Shown: positions 33,063-44,922 of the stretch, piece by piece
How the letters are laid out: each line of letters starts with the position of its first letter
Position numbering within the stretch: the stretch's first letter is position 1
Assembly (NCBI GenBank): GCA_030144725.1
Contig: JASKMD010000010.1
Coordinates: forward strand, 124,001 to 188,000
Direction: 5' to 3'
DNA length: 64,000 bases
Source of the DNA: Haematococcus lacustris
Taxonomy: Eukaryota; Chlorophyta; Chlorophyceae; Chlamydomonadales; Haematococcaceae
Made by a program: the position numbers and the translations under genes
Notes under the pieces: model-generated
The model's database searches: none
What the model saw: only the letters and a program-made list of their open reading frames with translations
Told to the model about the DNA's origin: nothing

Positions 33063-34753
33063 CGGCCCTAGAGCCCGCTGGGGCTGTGTGCAGCCACAGC
33101 CAGTGAAACAGCAGCAGCAGCAGCGCTGCGTGCCTGCACTTGCGGGACCTGACTGCCTGGGGGCTGCAGCCTGGCGCTGGTGCCCATTGGCCCTGCGCTG
33201 CGCTGCCCTGCTGGCCTGGGGGCCTAGTGGCTGGGTAGGTCTGGCCTACAGCCTGGCAGGGGGTGAGGGACGCAGCGGCCAACACGACGCAGTGTTGCGC
33301 ACGCTGGTGAACGGCGCAGAGCCAGGTGCAGCCAGCCCCTTCAGGCCCCCTGGCCCGCTCACAGCTTTGGCATGGCAGGCGCACGCCGCGCTCTCCTGAC
33401 CCCCTGCCCCTTACTGCCCCTGACCTCCGGGTGCTTCCGCCACTGCACAGCTGGAGGGAGAGCTGTGTGCATGCATGCATCCACAGTGTCGGCTGCAGAG
33501 GGGGTGCCTGGCTGTTGGCCCCGGCACCAGCCTCCAGGTGCTGGGCCACATCCAGGCCAGGCCAGCGGGGCCCGGCACAGCCCTCCCCCTGTGAGGCTCA
33601 GCTGGCACTGACCTCGACCTGGTGGGGGCTGCGCCCTGCACTGACGCCCTACACTGCGGTCCCTGGCCTCGGGCTGCAGCAAGGGCTGGCTGGGGGCCTG
33701 AGGGTCGCTTTCCTGCTCCTGGTCCCCCTGGTAGGGTTTGCCTGCCTGCCTGCCTGCCTGCCTGCCGCTTGGGCCCCGGCATGCACTTTGAATGCCAGTT
33801 CCCTCGTCACCCTGGTGGTGGTCTGGTGCCCCCGGCCACCTCTGCCCTGCCCTGCCCTGCATGATGGGGCCTGGGGCGATGACAGCATTGCGTGGCATGG
33901 TCAATGCAATGTTTATGCATGGGGTGTACACTTTTGTCTGATTAGTGGCAGGCATGCATCTTATTCTTAGAATCCACCTCATTCGTTGGGGCTGTGTTGT
34001 GCAGGATGGGTTTGGTCAGGCGTGGCATGTCGGGCTGCAAAGCTTTACTCGGCTTGGCCACTGTGTGTAGTGAAGTGAATTGTGATATGACACACACCTG
34101 CCAGGCCGTCATTTTGTTGCCAGGGGCACACCCCTTGTGAGCGCCACGTCAGCAAGTGCTGTGGGCTGTGTCTGTGGTGCTTGTGGTTTTAGATGCAGCG
34201 GCATGTGTGTCCATTGTATCATAGTGACCTGCTTGATGTTTGGAGCTGTTTTGCTTGGAGGCAGGCAGCTGGTGGCAGCCTGGGTCCCCCGCTGCAGCTG
34301 CTGCTGACGCATTGCAGACAATGCAGCAGCTGGTGGGGCTGGGTCAGGCGCTCCCAGCTGCATGCTGGTAATCTGTTTCAAGCTGTCTCATCGATGTTGG
34401 GCTCCAAACCCGGCTACTTAATTACCCGGCTACTTAGCACTAACTACTTAAAAGGCTCAAGAGCATGCTGACTGCTGCGACCATTTGTTGACCAACCACC
34501 ACGCCAAAATGCACAACCACACCGTCTCGCACCATGTCGGCCACGGACTCGATCCTGTCGCAAGCGATGTCTCTACGTTTTGAAGATTTACGGCTCTGCG
34601 GAAATCTGCGGACTCCGAACGACATGCATTTCGCACCGCGGCGTGCTCGATGTAGACCAGTGCCCTGATGTCGCCTTACAAGACCGTCATACGGAACTGT
34701 CGACAGATGCAACCCATTTTGGTCAACGCTGAAGTCAAGGCCCGGCACGCTGG
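33063..34753. other. Intergenic, no gene recognised
   Basis: Convergent gap between CK2 alpha (+) and the methyltransferase (-). Open frames of up to about 210 codons on both strands at 33.3-34.0 kb mirror one another and are Pro/Ala/Gly-rich, which indicates composition rather than coding. A TTACA at about 34675 could be a minus-strand TGTAA signal for the methyltransferase. Confidence 0.45.
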
Positions 34754-37684
34754 TTACAACCTCGGCGTCACATCATTGACGGAACGCCGAATGACCAGCA
34801 AGCGAGCAGCCGGGCTGTGCCGCAGCGGCGAGGCTAAGGTGATGTCGGGCTGTCTGACCCGTAGGGCTTGGAGCCACGCGTCCCGCAGCGCGTCAGTGGC
34901 GGCGTCGCCCTCGACAACGCGCCGCGCGTGCCACGGACCCCCGTTGGTCATGACCTGCAGCGCCATGTGCGACACGCGCTGGAGCGGAGGCGGCGGCGCG
35001 AGGCGGCTCAGGCGCGTCAAACCCGGGTACGGCAGGGCAAATCATCCAGAGCAGGGAGGTCAGCAGCCAGTAACCCACATCATCGCCATATGGCCGTGGC
35101 CACTGCTGCGCCGCCCCTCTTCCTACCTGCCAGCAGGCTGCAGCAGTGGGCCATTCCATGGTGTGCCGCACCTCCCTTGACTCCAGCAGCTGACAGCCAG
35201 GGAGCTGCAGAGCAGCGCCAGGTCACCACACAACCCTGACCCCTACCAGGCAGGGCAGAGCAGGCAACACAGCAGTGGCAGGCCCCCGCACCCCTGACCC
35301 CAGCTGAGCCCAGTCCACATCACACTGACCAGGCCGGCCAGGCGGGGCAGAGCATGCAACAGCCGCTGCTCCTGCTGCAGCGCTGGCCCCCCGGCCCCTA
35401 ACACCCTGCTGGCCGGCCCCGCAGGCCACGCCAACCAGCCTGCCAGCATCGACCCTAAGCCAGGCCGCGAGGCTGCCAGCAGCAAGGCCCGGGGCGCAGC
35501 TCTGAGCGACAGCACGCAAGGCAAACCGTCTCCGCCCTTTCCCTCCCCCCCTTCCTTCCCCCCCCAGACCCCCCTCACCTGCGAGGCGACTTCCAGCACC
35601 TCCTGGTACCACAGGGGGGGGGCAGCAGCAGGGGGGCAGGACCCCTGAGGGCGGGCTGCCGGCACCAGGGGGGACCCAGGCGGGGGGGGGGCTGAGGGCT
35701 GTGCCGCTGAGCTGTGGCGCTGCCGCTGTGCTGCCAGGGCCTGCGGGCCAGAGGGGCGGCAGGGGGGCAGTGAGGGGGGGGGCAGCGGGGGGCCGGTAAG
35801 GGGGGGGTGAGGAGGGGGGCAGTGGCAGTGAGGGGGCAGCAGGGGAGCCTGGCAGGCGGGCTGAGTAGGGCAGAGCCCGGCGCCTCACCGCCTCATAGGC
35901 AGCCCACGGCCCCTCCTCCTCAGCCCGGGGGGGCCACAGCAGCAGCAGGAGCACCCCCCCGGGCGCCAGGCAGCGGGCCCAGCTAGCCAGAGCCTGTGCA
36001 GGAGTCAGGGAAGGGGAGGGGGGGAGGGGGCGGGCCGGTCACCCACCTCACCCGCACCCTGCCCTCATACCTCTGACTACAGGCGGGAGGGGGAGGCGGC
36101 AGGTGGAGGGGGGGGCAGGCGGGGCAGGGCAGGGGGGTGGGCAGTGCTGGCACCCGCAGCCACTCCCTCTGCCTGGTAGGGTTAAGGCCAGTGGGGCGCT
36201 GCTGGTGTCCCTTCACCCCCCCCTGGTGGCCTTGCTGCCCCCTGCCCCGCCACTGCCCCCTCCTCCGCTCCCTGGCTCCGCCCTGTCCTTGCCTTGCCTG
36301 ACCTGAGGTGCCTGGGTGCCCAGCTGCTGCAGCCCAAACACTGAGAACAGCGCGGCAGCAGCGCCCTGATGGCTGTGGTCCAGCAGGCAGGCGTCCCCCA
36401 CCACCACTGACACCAGCCCGGGGGGGGCAGGGCCAGCACCCAGCAGGGGGCCAGGCCCACCCCCCTGCCTGCCTCCCAATGGATCCGTGGGGTGTTGGGC
36501 TGGGGGGGAGGGGCAGGGGGGGGGAGGGGGAGAGGGGGGGGAGGGGGGGGCGCCAGGTGGCGCAATGCTGCAGCAACTGCTGCATGGCAGCCAGGGCAGC
36601 CCTGGCTTCAGCGTCAGGCAGCCAGGGTGACAGCCTCACAGCTGGTGGGGGCGAGGGTGCGCTGGCCCCTCCCTCCCTGGCACTGCTGCTGCCGGCAGCT
36701 GAAGGGGGAGGTGGGGGGGGGACCTGCCGCGCCCCCCCCTGCTGCCGCTGCTGCTGCTCTGGCGGGGGGCGCAGCCTCCGCGTCAATGAGGCACTGGGCC
36801 AGGCGCAGCATGCCCTGGGACACGTCAACGCCCAGGAGGGGGTGGCGGTGGCGCAACGCCCGGGACAGCAGCAGCAGCTCTGGGCCTGTGAGGGGGGGGG
36901 CAGCAGCAGGAGGGAGGGGGGGGCCAGCAGAGGGGGGAACCTGGATGACCAGCAGTGACCGGGCCCCTCGCCCACCCCCCTTGCTTCTGATCCCTCTACT
37001 CCTGACCCCCCTCCTCCTGGACCCCCTCCCCCTGACCCCCCTCCCCCCTCCCCCCCTCCTCCTGACCCCCCTCCCCCCTCCCCCCTCCCCCCCTCCTCCT
37101 GACCCCCCTCCCCCCTCCCCCCGACCCCCCTCCTCCTGACCCCCCTCCCCCCTCCCCCTGACCCCCTCCTCCTGAACCCCCTCCCCCTGACCCCTCCCCC
37201 TGACCCCCCTCCCCCTGACCCTCCTCCTCGCTCCCCCTGACCCCCTCCCCCTGGACCCCTCCTCCTGACCCGGGCCGCAGCAAGGCGCCAGCACAGGGCG
37301 GCCAGGCGGCAGCCCCTGTGAGGCTGCTGCTGCCAGCAGTGTCGCCAGGCCGGTCAGGGTCCAGGGCAGGAAGCGTGGCACCAGCTCCCTGCAGCCGCCG
37401 CAGGCCTACTCTGGCACTAGGTGCAGCAGCAGCAGCAGCAGCCAGGGGGGAAGCGGGCAGCAGCAGCAGCAGTAGCAGTCCCGGCAGGGCGGAGGGGCAG
37501 GGGGGGATGTGCCTGGCAGGCAGTCCGGAGCTGCTTGAGCTGCACACTGTGAGGTTAGACCTCGGTGTCTAGCCTCGACTGTCCAGACTGGCTGCACGCA
37601 CTGCAGGTATAGCAGCCCGGCGTGGCTCCATGAAGCGTCCAACAGCTGCAACCGCTCGCTGGGCATGCCGGCGCTGCTGGTCAT
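34754..37684 (-). CDS. Class I SAM-dependent methyltransferase, substrate unknown
   Basis: Segments in order on the minus strand: MTSSAGMPSERLQLLDASW (start ATG 37684, exon to 37602), LVPRFLPWTLTGLATLL and PVLAPCCGPGPELLLLSRAL spanning an intron (the GxGxG SAM loop is degenerate, CCGPG), LLGVDVSQGMLRLAQCLID (acidic residue that binds the SAM ribose), LSPWLPDAEARAALAAMQ, VSVVVGDACLLDHSHQG, SWARCLAPGGVLLLLLWPP, WYQEVLEVASQ, VRHTMEWPTAAACW and MTNGGPWHARRVVEGDAATD, ending at 34754. The TxGGPWHAR block near the C-terminus recurs in plant and algal methyltransferases of unknown function. Most introns are C- or G-rich tracts. Exon borders in the middle are approximate and no substrate can be named. 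Confidence 0.8.
36976..37270. repeat. C-rich minisatellite, intronic
   Basis: Irregular units of CCTGACCCCC, CTCCCCCCTC and CTCCTC with recurring TGACCCC, about 295 bp, in a methyltransferase intron. Confidence 0.9.
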
Positions 37685-38808
37685 GATATGCCGCGGGGCG
37701 TCCCTGGTCACGGCTAGGTGGATGGTCCGACTAACGCGACTCGTTGGTGTCGTGTGGGCGAGGCCAGGGAAGGTCCCGGCACCTCGCACCCCGCGTAAAC
37801 GATTCAGCTGCCTGACCGCTGCCTTGTGGCTGCACCGTATCACTTGTAAACGCCACCGCGCTTCCGTGGGGTGCATGGCGCACTTTCGGTGATCCCCGTC
37901 ATGGTTTACTTGGTGAACGATTTATTTGAAAGTTTGTCAGTCGACCCCAGTGGACCCGAGTGCGAAAGGTTTGCAAGCTCGTCAGTCAACTCCCTTTAGT
38001 GCTAATGGGTTTACCCCCGACAGCAGTCTGCTGGGCCCAACACCGTGACGAGCCTCCCGGTGGCACTGGGCGGGCAGGCTGGCTCCAAGGTGAGCCCAGG
38101 TACAGCTGCGGCTGCCCTCGTGCAGGGGCAGGCTGGCGGCAGGAGGCGGCAGCGGCTAGGGAGTAATGCATGACTGCAAGGAGCGCACTGAATATCACAC
38201 CACACAGATGACATACGGACAAGCGGTGTAAGCCACCTATCACAAGCCGAGTCACCTCCTACTGCACCTTCCTTGTCCCTTCATAGGAACGCAGCCAGCT
38301 GTGGCCAGAGTGCTGTACCAGCAACCGAACAGACTGACATCCTCTCCCCCCCTCCCTCAATTGCCTTATGCATAAGACTCCCTCCTTTGCATTGCCTGCA
38401 TCAGCACCAGCTACACGGCCCTGCCCACAGCCTGCTGCCTTGGCCGCCCTCAACACACCACAATGCCTGCTCCCTACCGCTGCTGTTCCACAGCTGCAGC
38501 TGCAGACCACATGGCTGGCTGCAGAACAGGACAGCTGTGGGGCTGCCAGGCCGCTGCAGGGGCCACCCAGGCCGTGGCTGCCTTGCACCTGGCTGCCCAA
38601 CACCCTCCCCCTCCCCCTCCCCCTCCCCCTCCCCCCTGCCTGCCTGCTGCCCAACACCCAGGCTTAGTCTGCAACTGGTGGCAGTGATCAGGGCTCAACC
38701 CCAGCGCTGAGGTGCAGTCAGGGGGCAGGCAGGGGGCCTTGCTTGGCTTCAACAGGGATGCGCCGGTAGCAATAAGCAGAGACGCAGCTGCGCAGCCGCC
38801 CAGGCGCA
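37685..38808. other. Intergenic, no gene recognised
   Basis: Tandem gap between SBDS and the methyltransferase, both on minus. It includes a (CCCCCT)n tract at about 38603-38636. No coding signal is seen. Confidence 0.45.
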
Positions 38809-41193
38809 TCAGCCCTGCATCCTGCTGGCAGCCAGGGCCAGGCGGCGTGCGTTAGCAAACGCCCCCACACACTCCCCTGAGCCCGGCTTGAAGAACACTG
38901 CCTCCACCGCATCCCCCTTGCTGCGCAGCTCCACGGTCCAGCCAGGCTGCAGCGAGTCAAGCTCAGCGAACCGCTCCCTCCTCTGCGCATGCGCCTCAGG
39001 CAGCCCGGCTATGGGCCCCGCGGGGTACAGCACACTGCTGCAGGGCGGGGCAGGGCCTGCTGCACCACTACCCTGCCCCGCTGCAGCCGCTGCTGGCGCC
39101 CCCGTGGTGCCTCTTGCCTCCCCCCTGCTGGCCTCCTGGTCAGGGCTGGTGGGGGAGGAGGGCAGGGGGGTGGGGGGGGTGGCAGGCGGCGGCTGGGCCC
39201 CAAACTCGTCCGCTGAGGCTCCCTCCGCCGTGACTGCGAAGCTGATGACCTCCAGCCGCCCCTTGCCGCGCGCTGTGCTCTGCATGAAGGCGTGCAGCTG
39301 GCGGAACAGCCCAGGCTCCACCTGGGGAGGGACAGGGCGCACGGAGCAGCAAAGCGGGGTCACGAAGGGGGGTCACGGGGGGTGCGGGGGCGGTCAGGGC
39401 GCAGGGGGTGGGCGAGGGGGCGGTTGAGGGGTGGGGTGAGGGGGCGAAGCACTCTTACATGAACAGGCAGTCAGGCAGGGCACTGTCCCCCCCAGCCCCA
39501 GTCCTCCCGTGTTCCGCCCCCCTGCCCGCCGCCCCCTCTCTGACCTGCACAGTGGCGCTGAAGGTGGCGGCGCCCTGCACCTCGCTGCCCTCCAGGGTCA
39601 CCTCACCGCCCTCCAGCTGCTCCATGAGAGCCGCCTGGTGCTCCAGAGGCAGGGCCAGGCGCAGCCGCATGCGCGCGCGCTGAATGGGGAACCTGCCCTG
39701 CAGCACCTTCAGGGCCTGCACACACCAGGCACCAGGCGCTGCTGGCACCAGGGGGGGGCGGACCTGCTGGGGGGCAGTTCACCAGATGACCCCACACTGA
39801 CTCTGAAGGGGGGCAGGGGAGGTGCCGGCCCTGGCCCGCTGCAGGGGGCGCTGACCTGCCAGGGCCGCAACGCCCTGGCCGCCAGCCTGCCTTGCTCAAA
39901 ACTAGCCCCTGGTGCCAGCACTGTCACGGGCCTGGCGCTACTGCCGGGCGCTGCCACACCTGACTGCAGTGCCGCTGGGGCTGACCTCCGCCCCCCTGCC
40001 CTGCGCCCTTCCTTCTCCCTGCCCCTCCCCTCCCCTACCCCCCCAGCCCACCTCCAAAGCCTGCTGCTTGGCTGAGCGCTTGGGGTCCACGCTGAAGTGC
40101 ACGTCCCGCAGCGCCCGCTCCATGAGCGCCTGCGTGTAGGGCCGCCCGCTGTCAGCGTTCACGCACTTGTCCACCAGCACACCCGCAACGTCCTTGAACA
40201 GGTGGTCGTACTGCAGCCGCCGCTCCTCCTCAGCAACCTGCCAACACCAGCAGCCAGGCCAGGGCTGGGGCTGGGGGGGGCCAAGGCTGGGAGGGGGCCA
40301 AGGCTGGGGGGGGCCAGAGCTGGGAAGCCAGGGATGGGGGGCCAGAGGCCAGGCTGCCAGGCAGGGGCTGCTTGCCACCCCCCTCAAAGGTTGTGTGCAG
40401 CAGGCCAGGGTGTTGGGGGGCCTAGGCCAGACCAGCGCCAGGGCCAAGGCTGCGCTGCTGCTCTCACCCGGCCACCGACCCGTCAGAGCACAGCTGGCCT
40501 ACCGCCTTGCGCACCGTCCCACCTGCGCTGCCCTGCTCAGCCCTGACCTGCAGCTCCCCTTTGCTGAGAATCTCCAGGCAGATGGTGGGCTGGTCTGTGG
40601 TTCCAAAGGCCGCCTGCAGGTCCTTGTCCTTGGCCAGGATGCCTTTGGACACGTTGGTGAACACGGTGCTGCTCTGAAGCACCTCGTCAACATCCTTCTC
40701 ACTGCGCACCAACCAGGACCGCAAGGACAGCATGGCGCATGGTGACCATGGCGCAGATGTTGTCTAGGCTGTGCAAACCCTTCTGCGCTCATGCTGGTAG
40801 TGGTGCCTGGTTGTCAGTTGGTGCCGGTGGCAGTGGCCTGGTGCAGCAACAGATGACGGGGCAGGGGTGGGGTGTGGGTGTGAGTGTGTGGGGGGGTGGT
40901 TGGGGGCGTGGTGTTAGGGAGGAGAGTGTTGGGGGGGCCATCAGCAGCAGGTCATCCAGGCGGTCATAAGGGCCCGGCTGCATGGGGGGAGGAAGGGGCA
41001 GAGCTGATCATGCGCAGCTTCATGCCTGGCCTCCAGGGACCTGCCCTGCTGCAACCCTCCCCAGGCCACCCTACCCAGACTACTGACATGCCAGACCGCC
41101 AATCTTGGACCTTGTTCTTGTAGCAGGCAACCTCAAACCTCTGGCCTCCCTTCTTTAGCCGGACCACCGCAATGTTCGTCAAACGCTTCTGCC
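38809..41193 (-). CDS. SBDS: SBDS ribosome maturation factor with extended C-terminus (first exon unresolved)
   Basis: Exons 41193-41088, 40701-40548, 40237-40052, 39715-39545 and 39321-38809 are all in phase. They carry [92 protein letters not shown] and [11 protein letters not shown], the three SBDS domains. SBDS works with the GTPase EFL1 to release eIF6 from 60S subunits. After [10 protein letters not shown] about 140 residues are added: a Pro/Ala linker, then a compact block ([20 protein letters not shown]). This differs from the zinc-finger tail of land-plant SBDS. The start is unclear: ATG TCG CTC CC at 41213-41203 is one base out of frame with the conserved GQKR, or 41193 is an acceptor of a further upstream exon. 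Confidence 0.92.
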
Positions 41194-42018
41194 CTGCGGG
41201 AGCGACATGCGCATGCAGTGCTTCCGGCTAACCGCATGCACAGCAGTTATGCTTGCGGCAAGTAGTTACCCCACCAACTGGTTGGAATACGCCTCTGGAC
41301 CCCATCCGCTGGACTGTCTCCGAACGGCGCGGGATCCGCGCCGCGCCGTGTGTGAGGGCCCAGCTTCCTCCGCTTTGGCACTTCCGAGCACTTCACTGCG
41401 AGCTGGGCCGCCCTTACCGCAACCTGCGGCTACTGTGCTACTTCCATTGATGTTTCTATTCGTCCATGCGGTTATTCATTGTATCTGTCGACCCGGCCAG
41501 CCTGGGTGCATTGACACAACAACAGCAACAAAGGGTGCTGAGTGGGTAGATGGAAGCAGCGGCACAGTGGCACCTGGTGACAGGCACGAATAACTTTGGA
41601 CCATGCTGTTTCCCCAAGGGAGCGTCACAGCTGTCGGTCTGCAACGTTGCTGATGAGGCTGTAGTGCTGCATTGCAGATGTTACGCTACTCAGGCAATCA
41701 AGGAGCGGCCAATGACCTGGGGGGTTGGGGAGAGGGCTCGCTACAGCTCTGCCATATAACTACCTGTATGACAGTAGATATATCTAAACGGATACACCAA
41801 CCATGCTGTATCCCTATCATCCTGTGGAGCCCCTACACTTCTCCACAGCAGTGAGAGACCGGTGTGTGTCCCTAACCTAGGAGTCGGGACCTACCCTACG
41901 TGTCCCTAACCTATTCGCTAGAGCCCTACCCTATGCACACTCTAGCGCACACACATCCCCTTTGTAAGGGGCAATCGTATTGCTTGTTTGCTTGGCTCAT
42001 GGCATGATACACATGTCA
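41194..42018. other. Intergenic, no gene recognised
   Basis: Holds the SBDS upstream region. At 41945-41972 is ACACACATCCCCTTTGTAAG followed by GGG, where CCCCTT and AAGGGG can pair. A near-identical block recurs at 46741-46763, in each case downstream (minus sense) of a TnpB-like remnant. Confidence 0.5.
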
Positions 42019-42309
42019 CTATCGCTGCCGCTGGTGCCGCCGCTGCCACTTCCGCAGCAGGCCTCTGTCGCGCACGGGTTAGGCATGGCGGGGCGGCCCA
42101 GCCCAGCTGCTGAGCTCGTGTGGGCGGCCCGGCCCGGCTGCAATGCGGGCGATGTTCAGCGCGGCTGACACGTCCCGATCGTAGAACCTGTGCTTGATGA
42201 CATTGCTTGTTGAGCACAACAAGCCCCGGATCCGGGACCGCGTCGCCATGCCGCGCACCGGGTGCAGCCACCTGCAAGGCAACATATGTTTGTAAGATTG
42301 CCAAACCAC
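42019..42309 (-). pseudogene. TnpB/Fanzor-like nuclease C-terminal remnant, family B
   Basis: Minus-strand frame with RGLLCSTSNVIKHRFYDRDV then SAALNIARIA. This is a broken zinc-ribbon-like stretch followed by the RuvC-III DRDxxAALN block of TnpB/Fanzor proteins. A TTGCAG|GTGGC acceptor at about 42271 suggests the conserved part is one exon. The frame meets TAA at 42079 and continues in the same frame as DRGLLRKWQRRHQRQR to a TAG at 42019. The paralogue at 46794-46988 ends with the matching ALLRKWRRKLQQ, so the TAA is probably an inactivating stop. Of the two expected Cys pairs only one Cys is left. The rest of the nuclease is absent. Confidence 0.6.
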
Positions 42310-42779
42310 GTGTTAAGTCAAGCAATGTACAGCCTGAACAGTGCAGCTATGTAATGACTCCATTCCTACATTGCGAATGCATTGAACGGGCCTTCACCGG
42401 TGCAACAGGCTCGCTACAGGTAAAGAGCGGGACAAGCTACCTGCAAGGCTGAGTGCAACACACGCCGATGCCCGCAGCCTGATCTATCAGAAACCAGTGT
42501 GGGCGCCGGAGGCTGTGACGGCGCTTCACGACTCGCCTGTCTCCATGACCCCCAGTAGACCTCGCCTGCACCTTCCATACCGCACACGGCCCTGCCCGCA
42601 ACCTCGCGCACGCTTGCTTGCGGGGCCTCCACCGGTGCAAGCGAAACCGCGGTTTTAGTTCCACACGAACTCGGACTCTACTACATCCCAGCGCACCTTC
42701 CACTGGAGTGCAGCAGACCTGCTGCAATCCGCGTTGGCCTCGGTGGCGCGCTTGTGCGGGCAAGCCGGACGAGGCGCAG

Positions 42780-44793
42780 ATGTTCAGCCTGGAGGCGGAT
42801 CCGGACGAGGTGCGTGGCAAACTGCTCGCTGTGCTGCACGGTGCTACGCGCGGCAGCACGCACAGCATGCATGCTCTATGAACGGGGGTGAACTGTTGAA
42901 TGTGACCGGAAGTTCACTATGCCGTGTTGTATGCGTCGTTGCCTGTTGCGATAGCGCGCGTGACGGCCTTGTCTGCTCCCGCCGCGTGCTGCAGGTGTGT
43001 TGGCTGCAGTCGGTCGACAACCCCTGGGCAGAGCCTGCAGTCGTCAGCATTGACCTCCTGCCCCCAGTGCCAGCAACGGCAGCCGGGCGCCAGGTGTTTA
43101 GCGCTGCACAAAAGGTCCTGGCCGCAGCGCCCGACCTGGCCCGGCGCCCTCACATGCTGGGCCAGGCCCTGGCAGACGCCCTGCCCTGCAGCATGACGGT
43201 GCTGGTGCGCAGGGTGCACCCCCCCTGCCCCCACCCCCGTGCCGCCACGCAGCGCTACTCGCCCTCGCTCTGCCGCCTGCCCCACACCTTCGTGGTGGTC
43301 AGGCCGCCGCCAGCCCCCCCCACCTGCCAGGCCGGCAGCACCCCCCGCCCCCCCTGCAGCAGTGCCGGCCAGGAGCAGCAGGAAGAGCTGGTGGTGGAGG
43401 CGCAGCTGACCGCCCTGCTGGCCATGCCTGGGGCGCGTGCCCCGCTGCGCGACCTGCTAGCGCGTCACCTGCCGCCAGGCCTGGTGGTGGTGGGGCGGGC
43501 GGCCCTGGCCCGCACTGTGCGGCAGGTGGCGGCTGCGCTGGAGGCTGAGTACCGGGCGCTGGTGAGGGGCGCGCTGCGCACTGCTCCTGCAACGCATCCC
43601 ATGCTGCCGACACACCTGCCCCTGCCCCAAACCCCAACCTCATCCCCTAACCCTGCTGCTGGCACAGCACCGAGCAGAGCCCAAGAGCGTGAGCCAAGGC
43701 CCGGGCCCGCGGCCCCTCCCTAGGCCCTGCCCTGCCTCCTGCCCCCTGCACCTGTGCGCCCCCCACACGCCTGGCCCTCACCCCTGGCTGGCTGCTCCTG
43801 GCCCTCACCCCACTGCGCCCCTGGCTGGCCCCGCCCTGGCTGCAGGGCCGTGCCCTCCCCCCCTGGCGCTCTGCTGAGTCCCTGGTGGGGCGCTGGCTCA
43901 GCCCCTGCGCCCAGGACCAGCTGCTGCAGCCCTCCCCAACACCACCGCCTGCCCAGCATTGGGACAGTGCCATGCACCCACCCAGCAACACAGGGGACGT
44001 GCAGCTAGCCAAGCAACACGGCAGCAGCAGCAGCAGCAGCAGCAGGAGGCTAGGGCCCTCAGAGGGCAAGGCCCCTGGTGGTGCTGCCCCTGGCCAGCCC
44101 CCCCCCAGTGTGCCGGCAGCCCACCCCAGCCTGGCCATGTCCCCCGCACCCCCCTGGGCCTTGCTTTCCGGCCACCAGCCCGGCGGCCCCTGCCTCCTAG
44201 CCAGCCCACGACCCAGCCTCACTATTTGGGGCTTTGAGCCGACCCCACCCCCCTCACCGCAGTCCTCGGCCCCGCCCTGGGCACCCGGCCCTGGTCCTGT
44301 GCAGCCGCCTGTGGCCCTGGACCCCGGCGCCCCACCCCCTGAGGCGCCGCGCAGCCCTGGGCCCGCCACCGCACCGGGGGCCGTCCGCCACCCTGTTGCC
44401 CCGCAGCGCCCCCGCAGTGCCCAGCTGGCCCTGATGACACCACCTAGGCCAGCCCATGGCGCCCCCCTCCCTGCTGCTCCCCTCCCCTGCAGCCCCCCCT
44501 GGGCCCCAGCTGCCTGCAGCCCTGACCAGGCAGCCCCCCCTCCCCCACAGCCCCAGGGAGGGTGGGGGGGGCTGCCGGCGCTGCAGCAGGTGCCACCTGG
44601 TGGCTGGCAGCACCTGCTTCCCTCCGTGCACATCAGTGATTCGTTTTTCAAAACAGCCAAGCTGATGCTGGTCACGAAAGGTCCTGGACCACCACCTGAC
44701 TGGTTACGCAGTTGGTCCCGACTGGTAACGAAAAACAAGTATCGCAGCATTTTCTTATGCCGAAAAGGCATTTTCTATAAATATTTTACATAA
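42780..44793 (+). CDS. DUF506 (PDDEXK-like, PF04720) family protein with transposon-derived C-terminus
   Basis: Exons 42995-43561 and 43846-44793 are phase 0. A first exon with MFSLEADPDE at 42780 is likely but its donor is ambiguous. Recognised family blocks are LPHTFVVVRP, EELVVEAQLTALLAMPGARA, LPPGLVVVGRAALARTVRQV and GRALPPWRSAESLVGRWLSP; the LPPWR motif followed by a Lys/Arg-x-W is characteristic of plant DUF506. Function is unknown; the family is predicted nuclease-fold. About 240 low-complexity Pro/Ala residues follow. The final 52 codons (44635-44790) lie inside a hAT-type MITE. Before insertion the frame would have ended seven codons after VHI, at the TAG now at 44953. This is a single-copy reading; transcripts could splice around the element. 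Confidence 0.75.
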
Positions 44794-44922
44794 AAAAACA
44801 ATTTTCGGTTACGAAGCAGCCGAGGCCAGCCGACGCAAGGGTCCGTTTGGTAACGAAAGCCAGGCCTAGAAAACAAGCTTTTGGTTCCGATCGTTACGTA
44901 TTACGCAAAAAAAGAATCACTG
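44634..44922. mobile_element. hAT-type MITE, 289 bp, copy A
   Basis: Terminal inverted repeats CAGTGATTC and GAATCACTG, with a perfect 8-bp target duplication GTGCACAT at 44626-44633 and 44923-44930. No transposase is encoded, so it must be mobilised in trans. By eye it is identical over its full length to the reverse complement of the copy at 45657-45945. It is inserted in the coding frame of the DUF506 gene. Confidence 0.94.

Noticed and set aside
33326..33982. Overlapping 207- and 214-codon frames on opposite strands after CK2 alpha
   Set aside because: Mirror-image openness on both strands with Pro/Ala/Cys bias indicates GC-driven chance frames.
35223..36975. Long minus-strand frames of 243 and 330 codons taken as whole genes
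   Set aside because: Only short stretches match the methyltransferase; the remainder is intronic G/C-rich sequence that stays open by composition.
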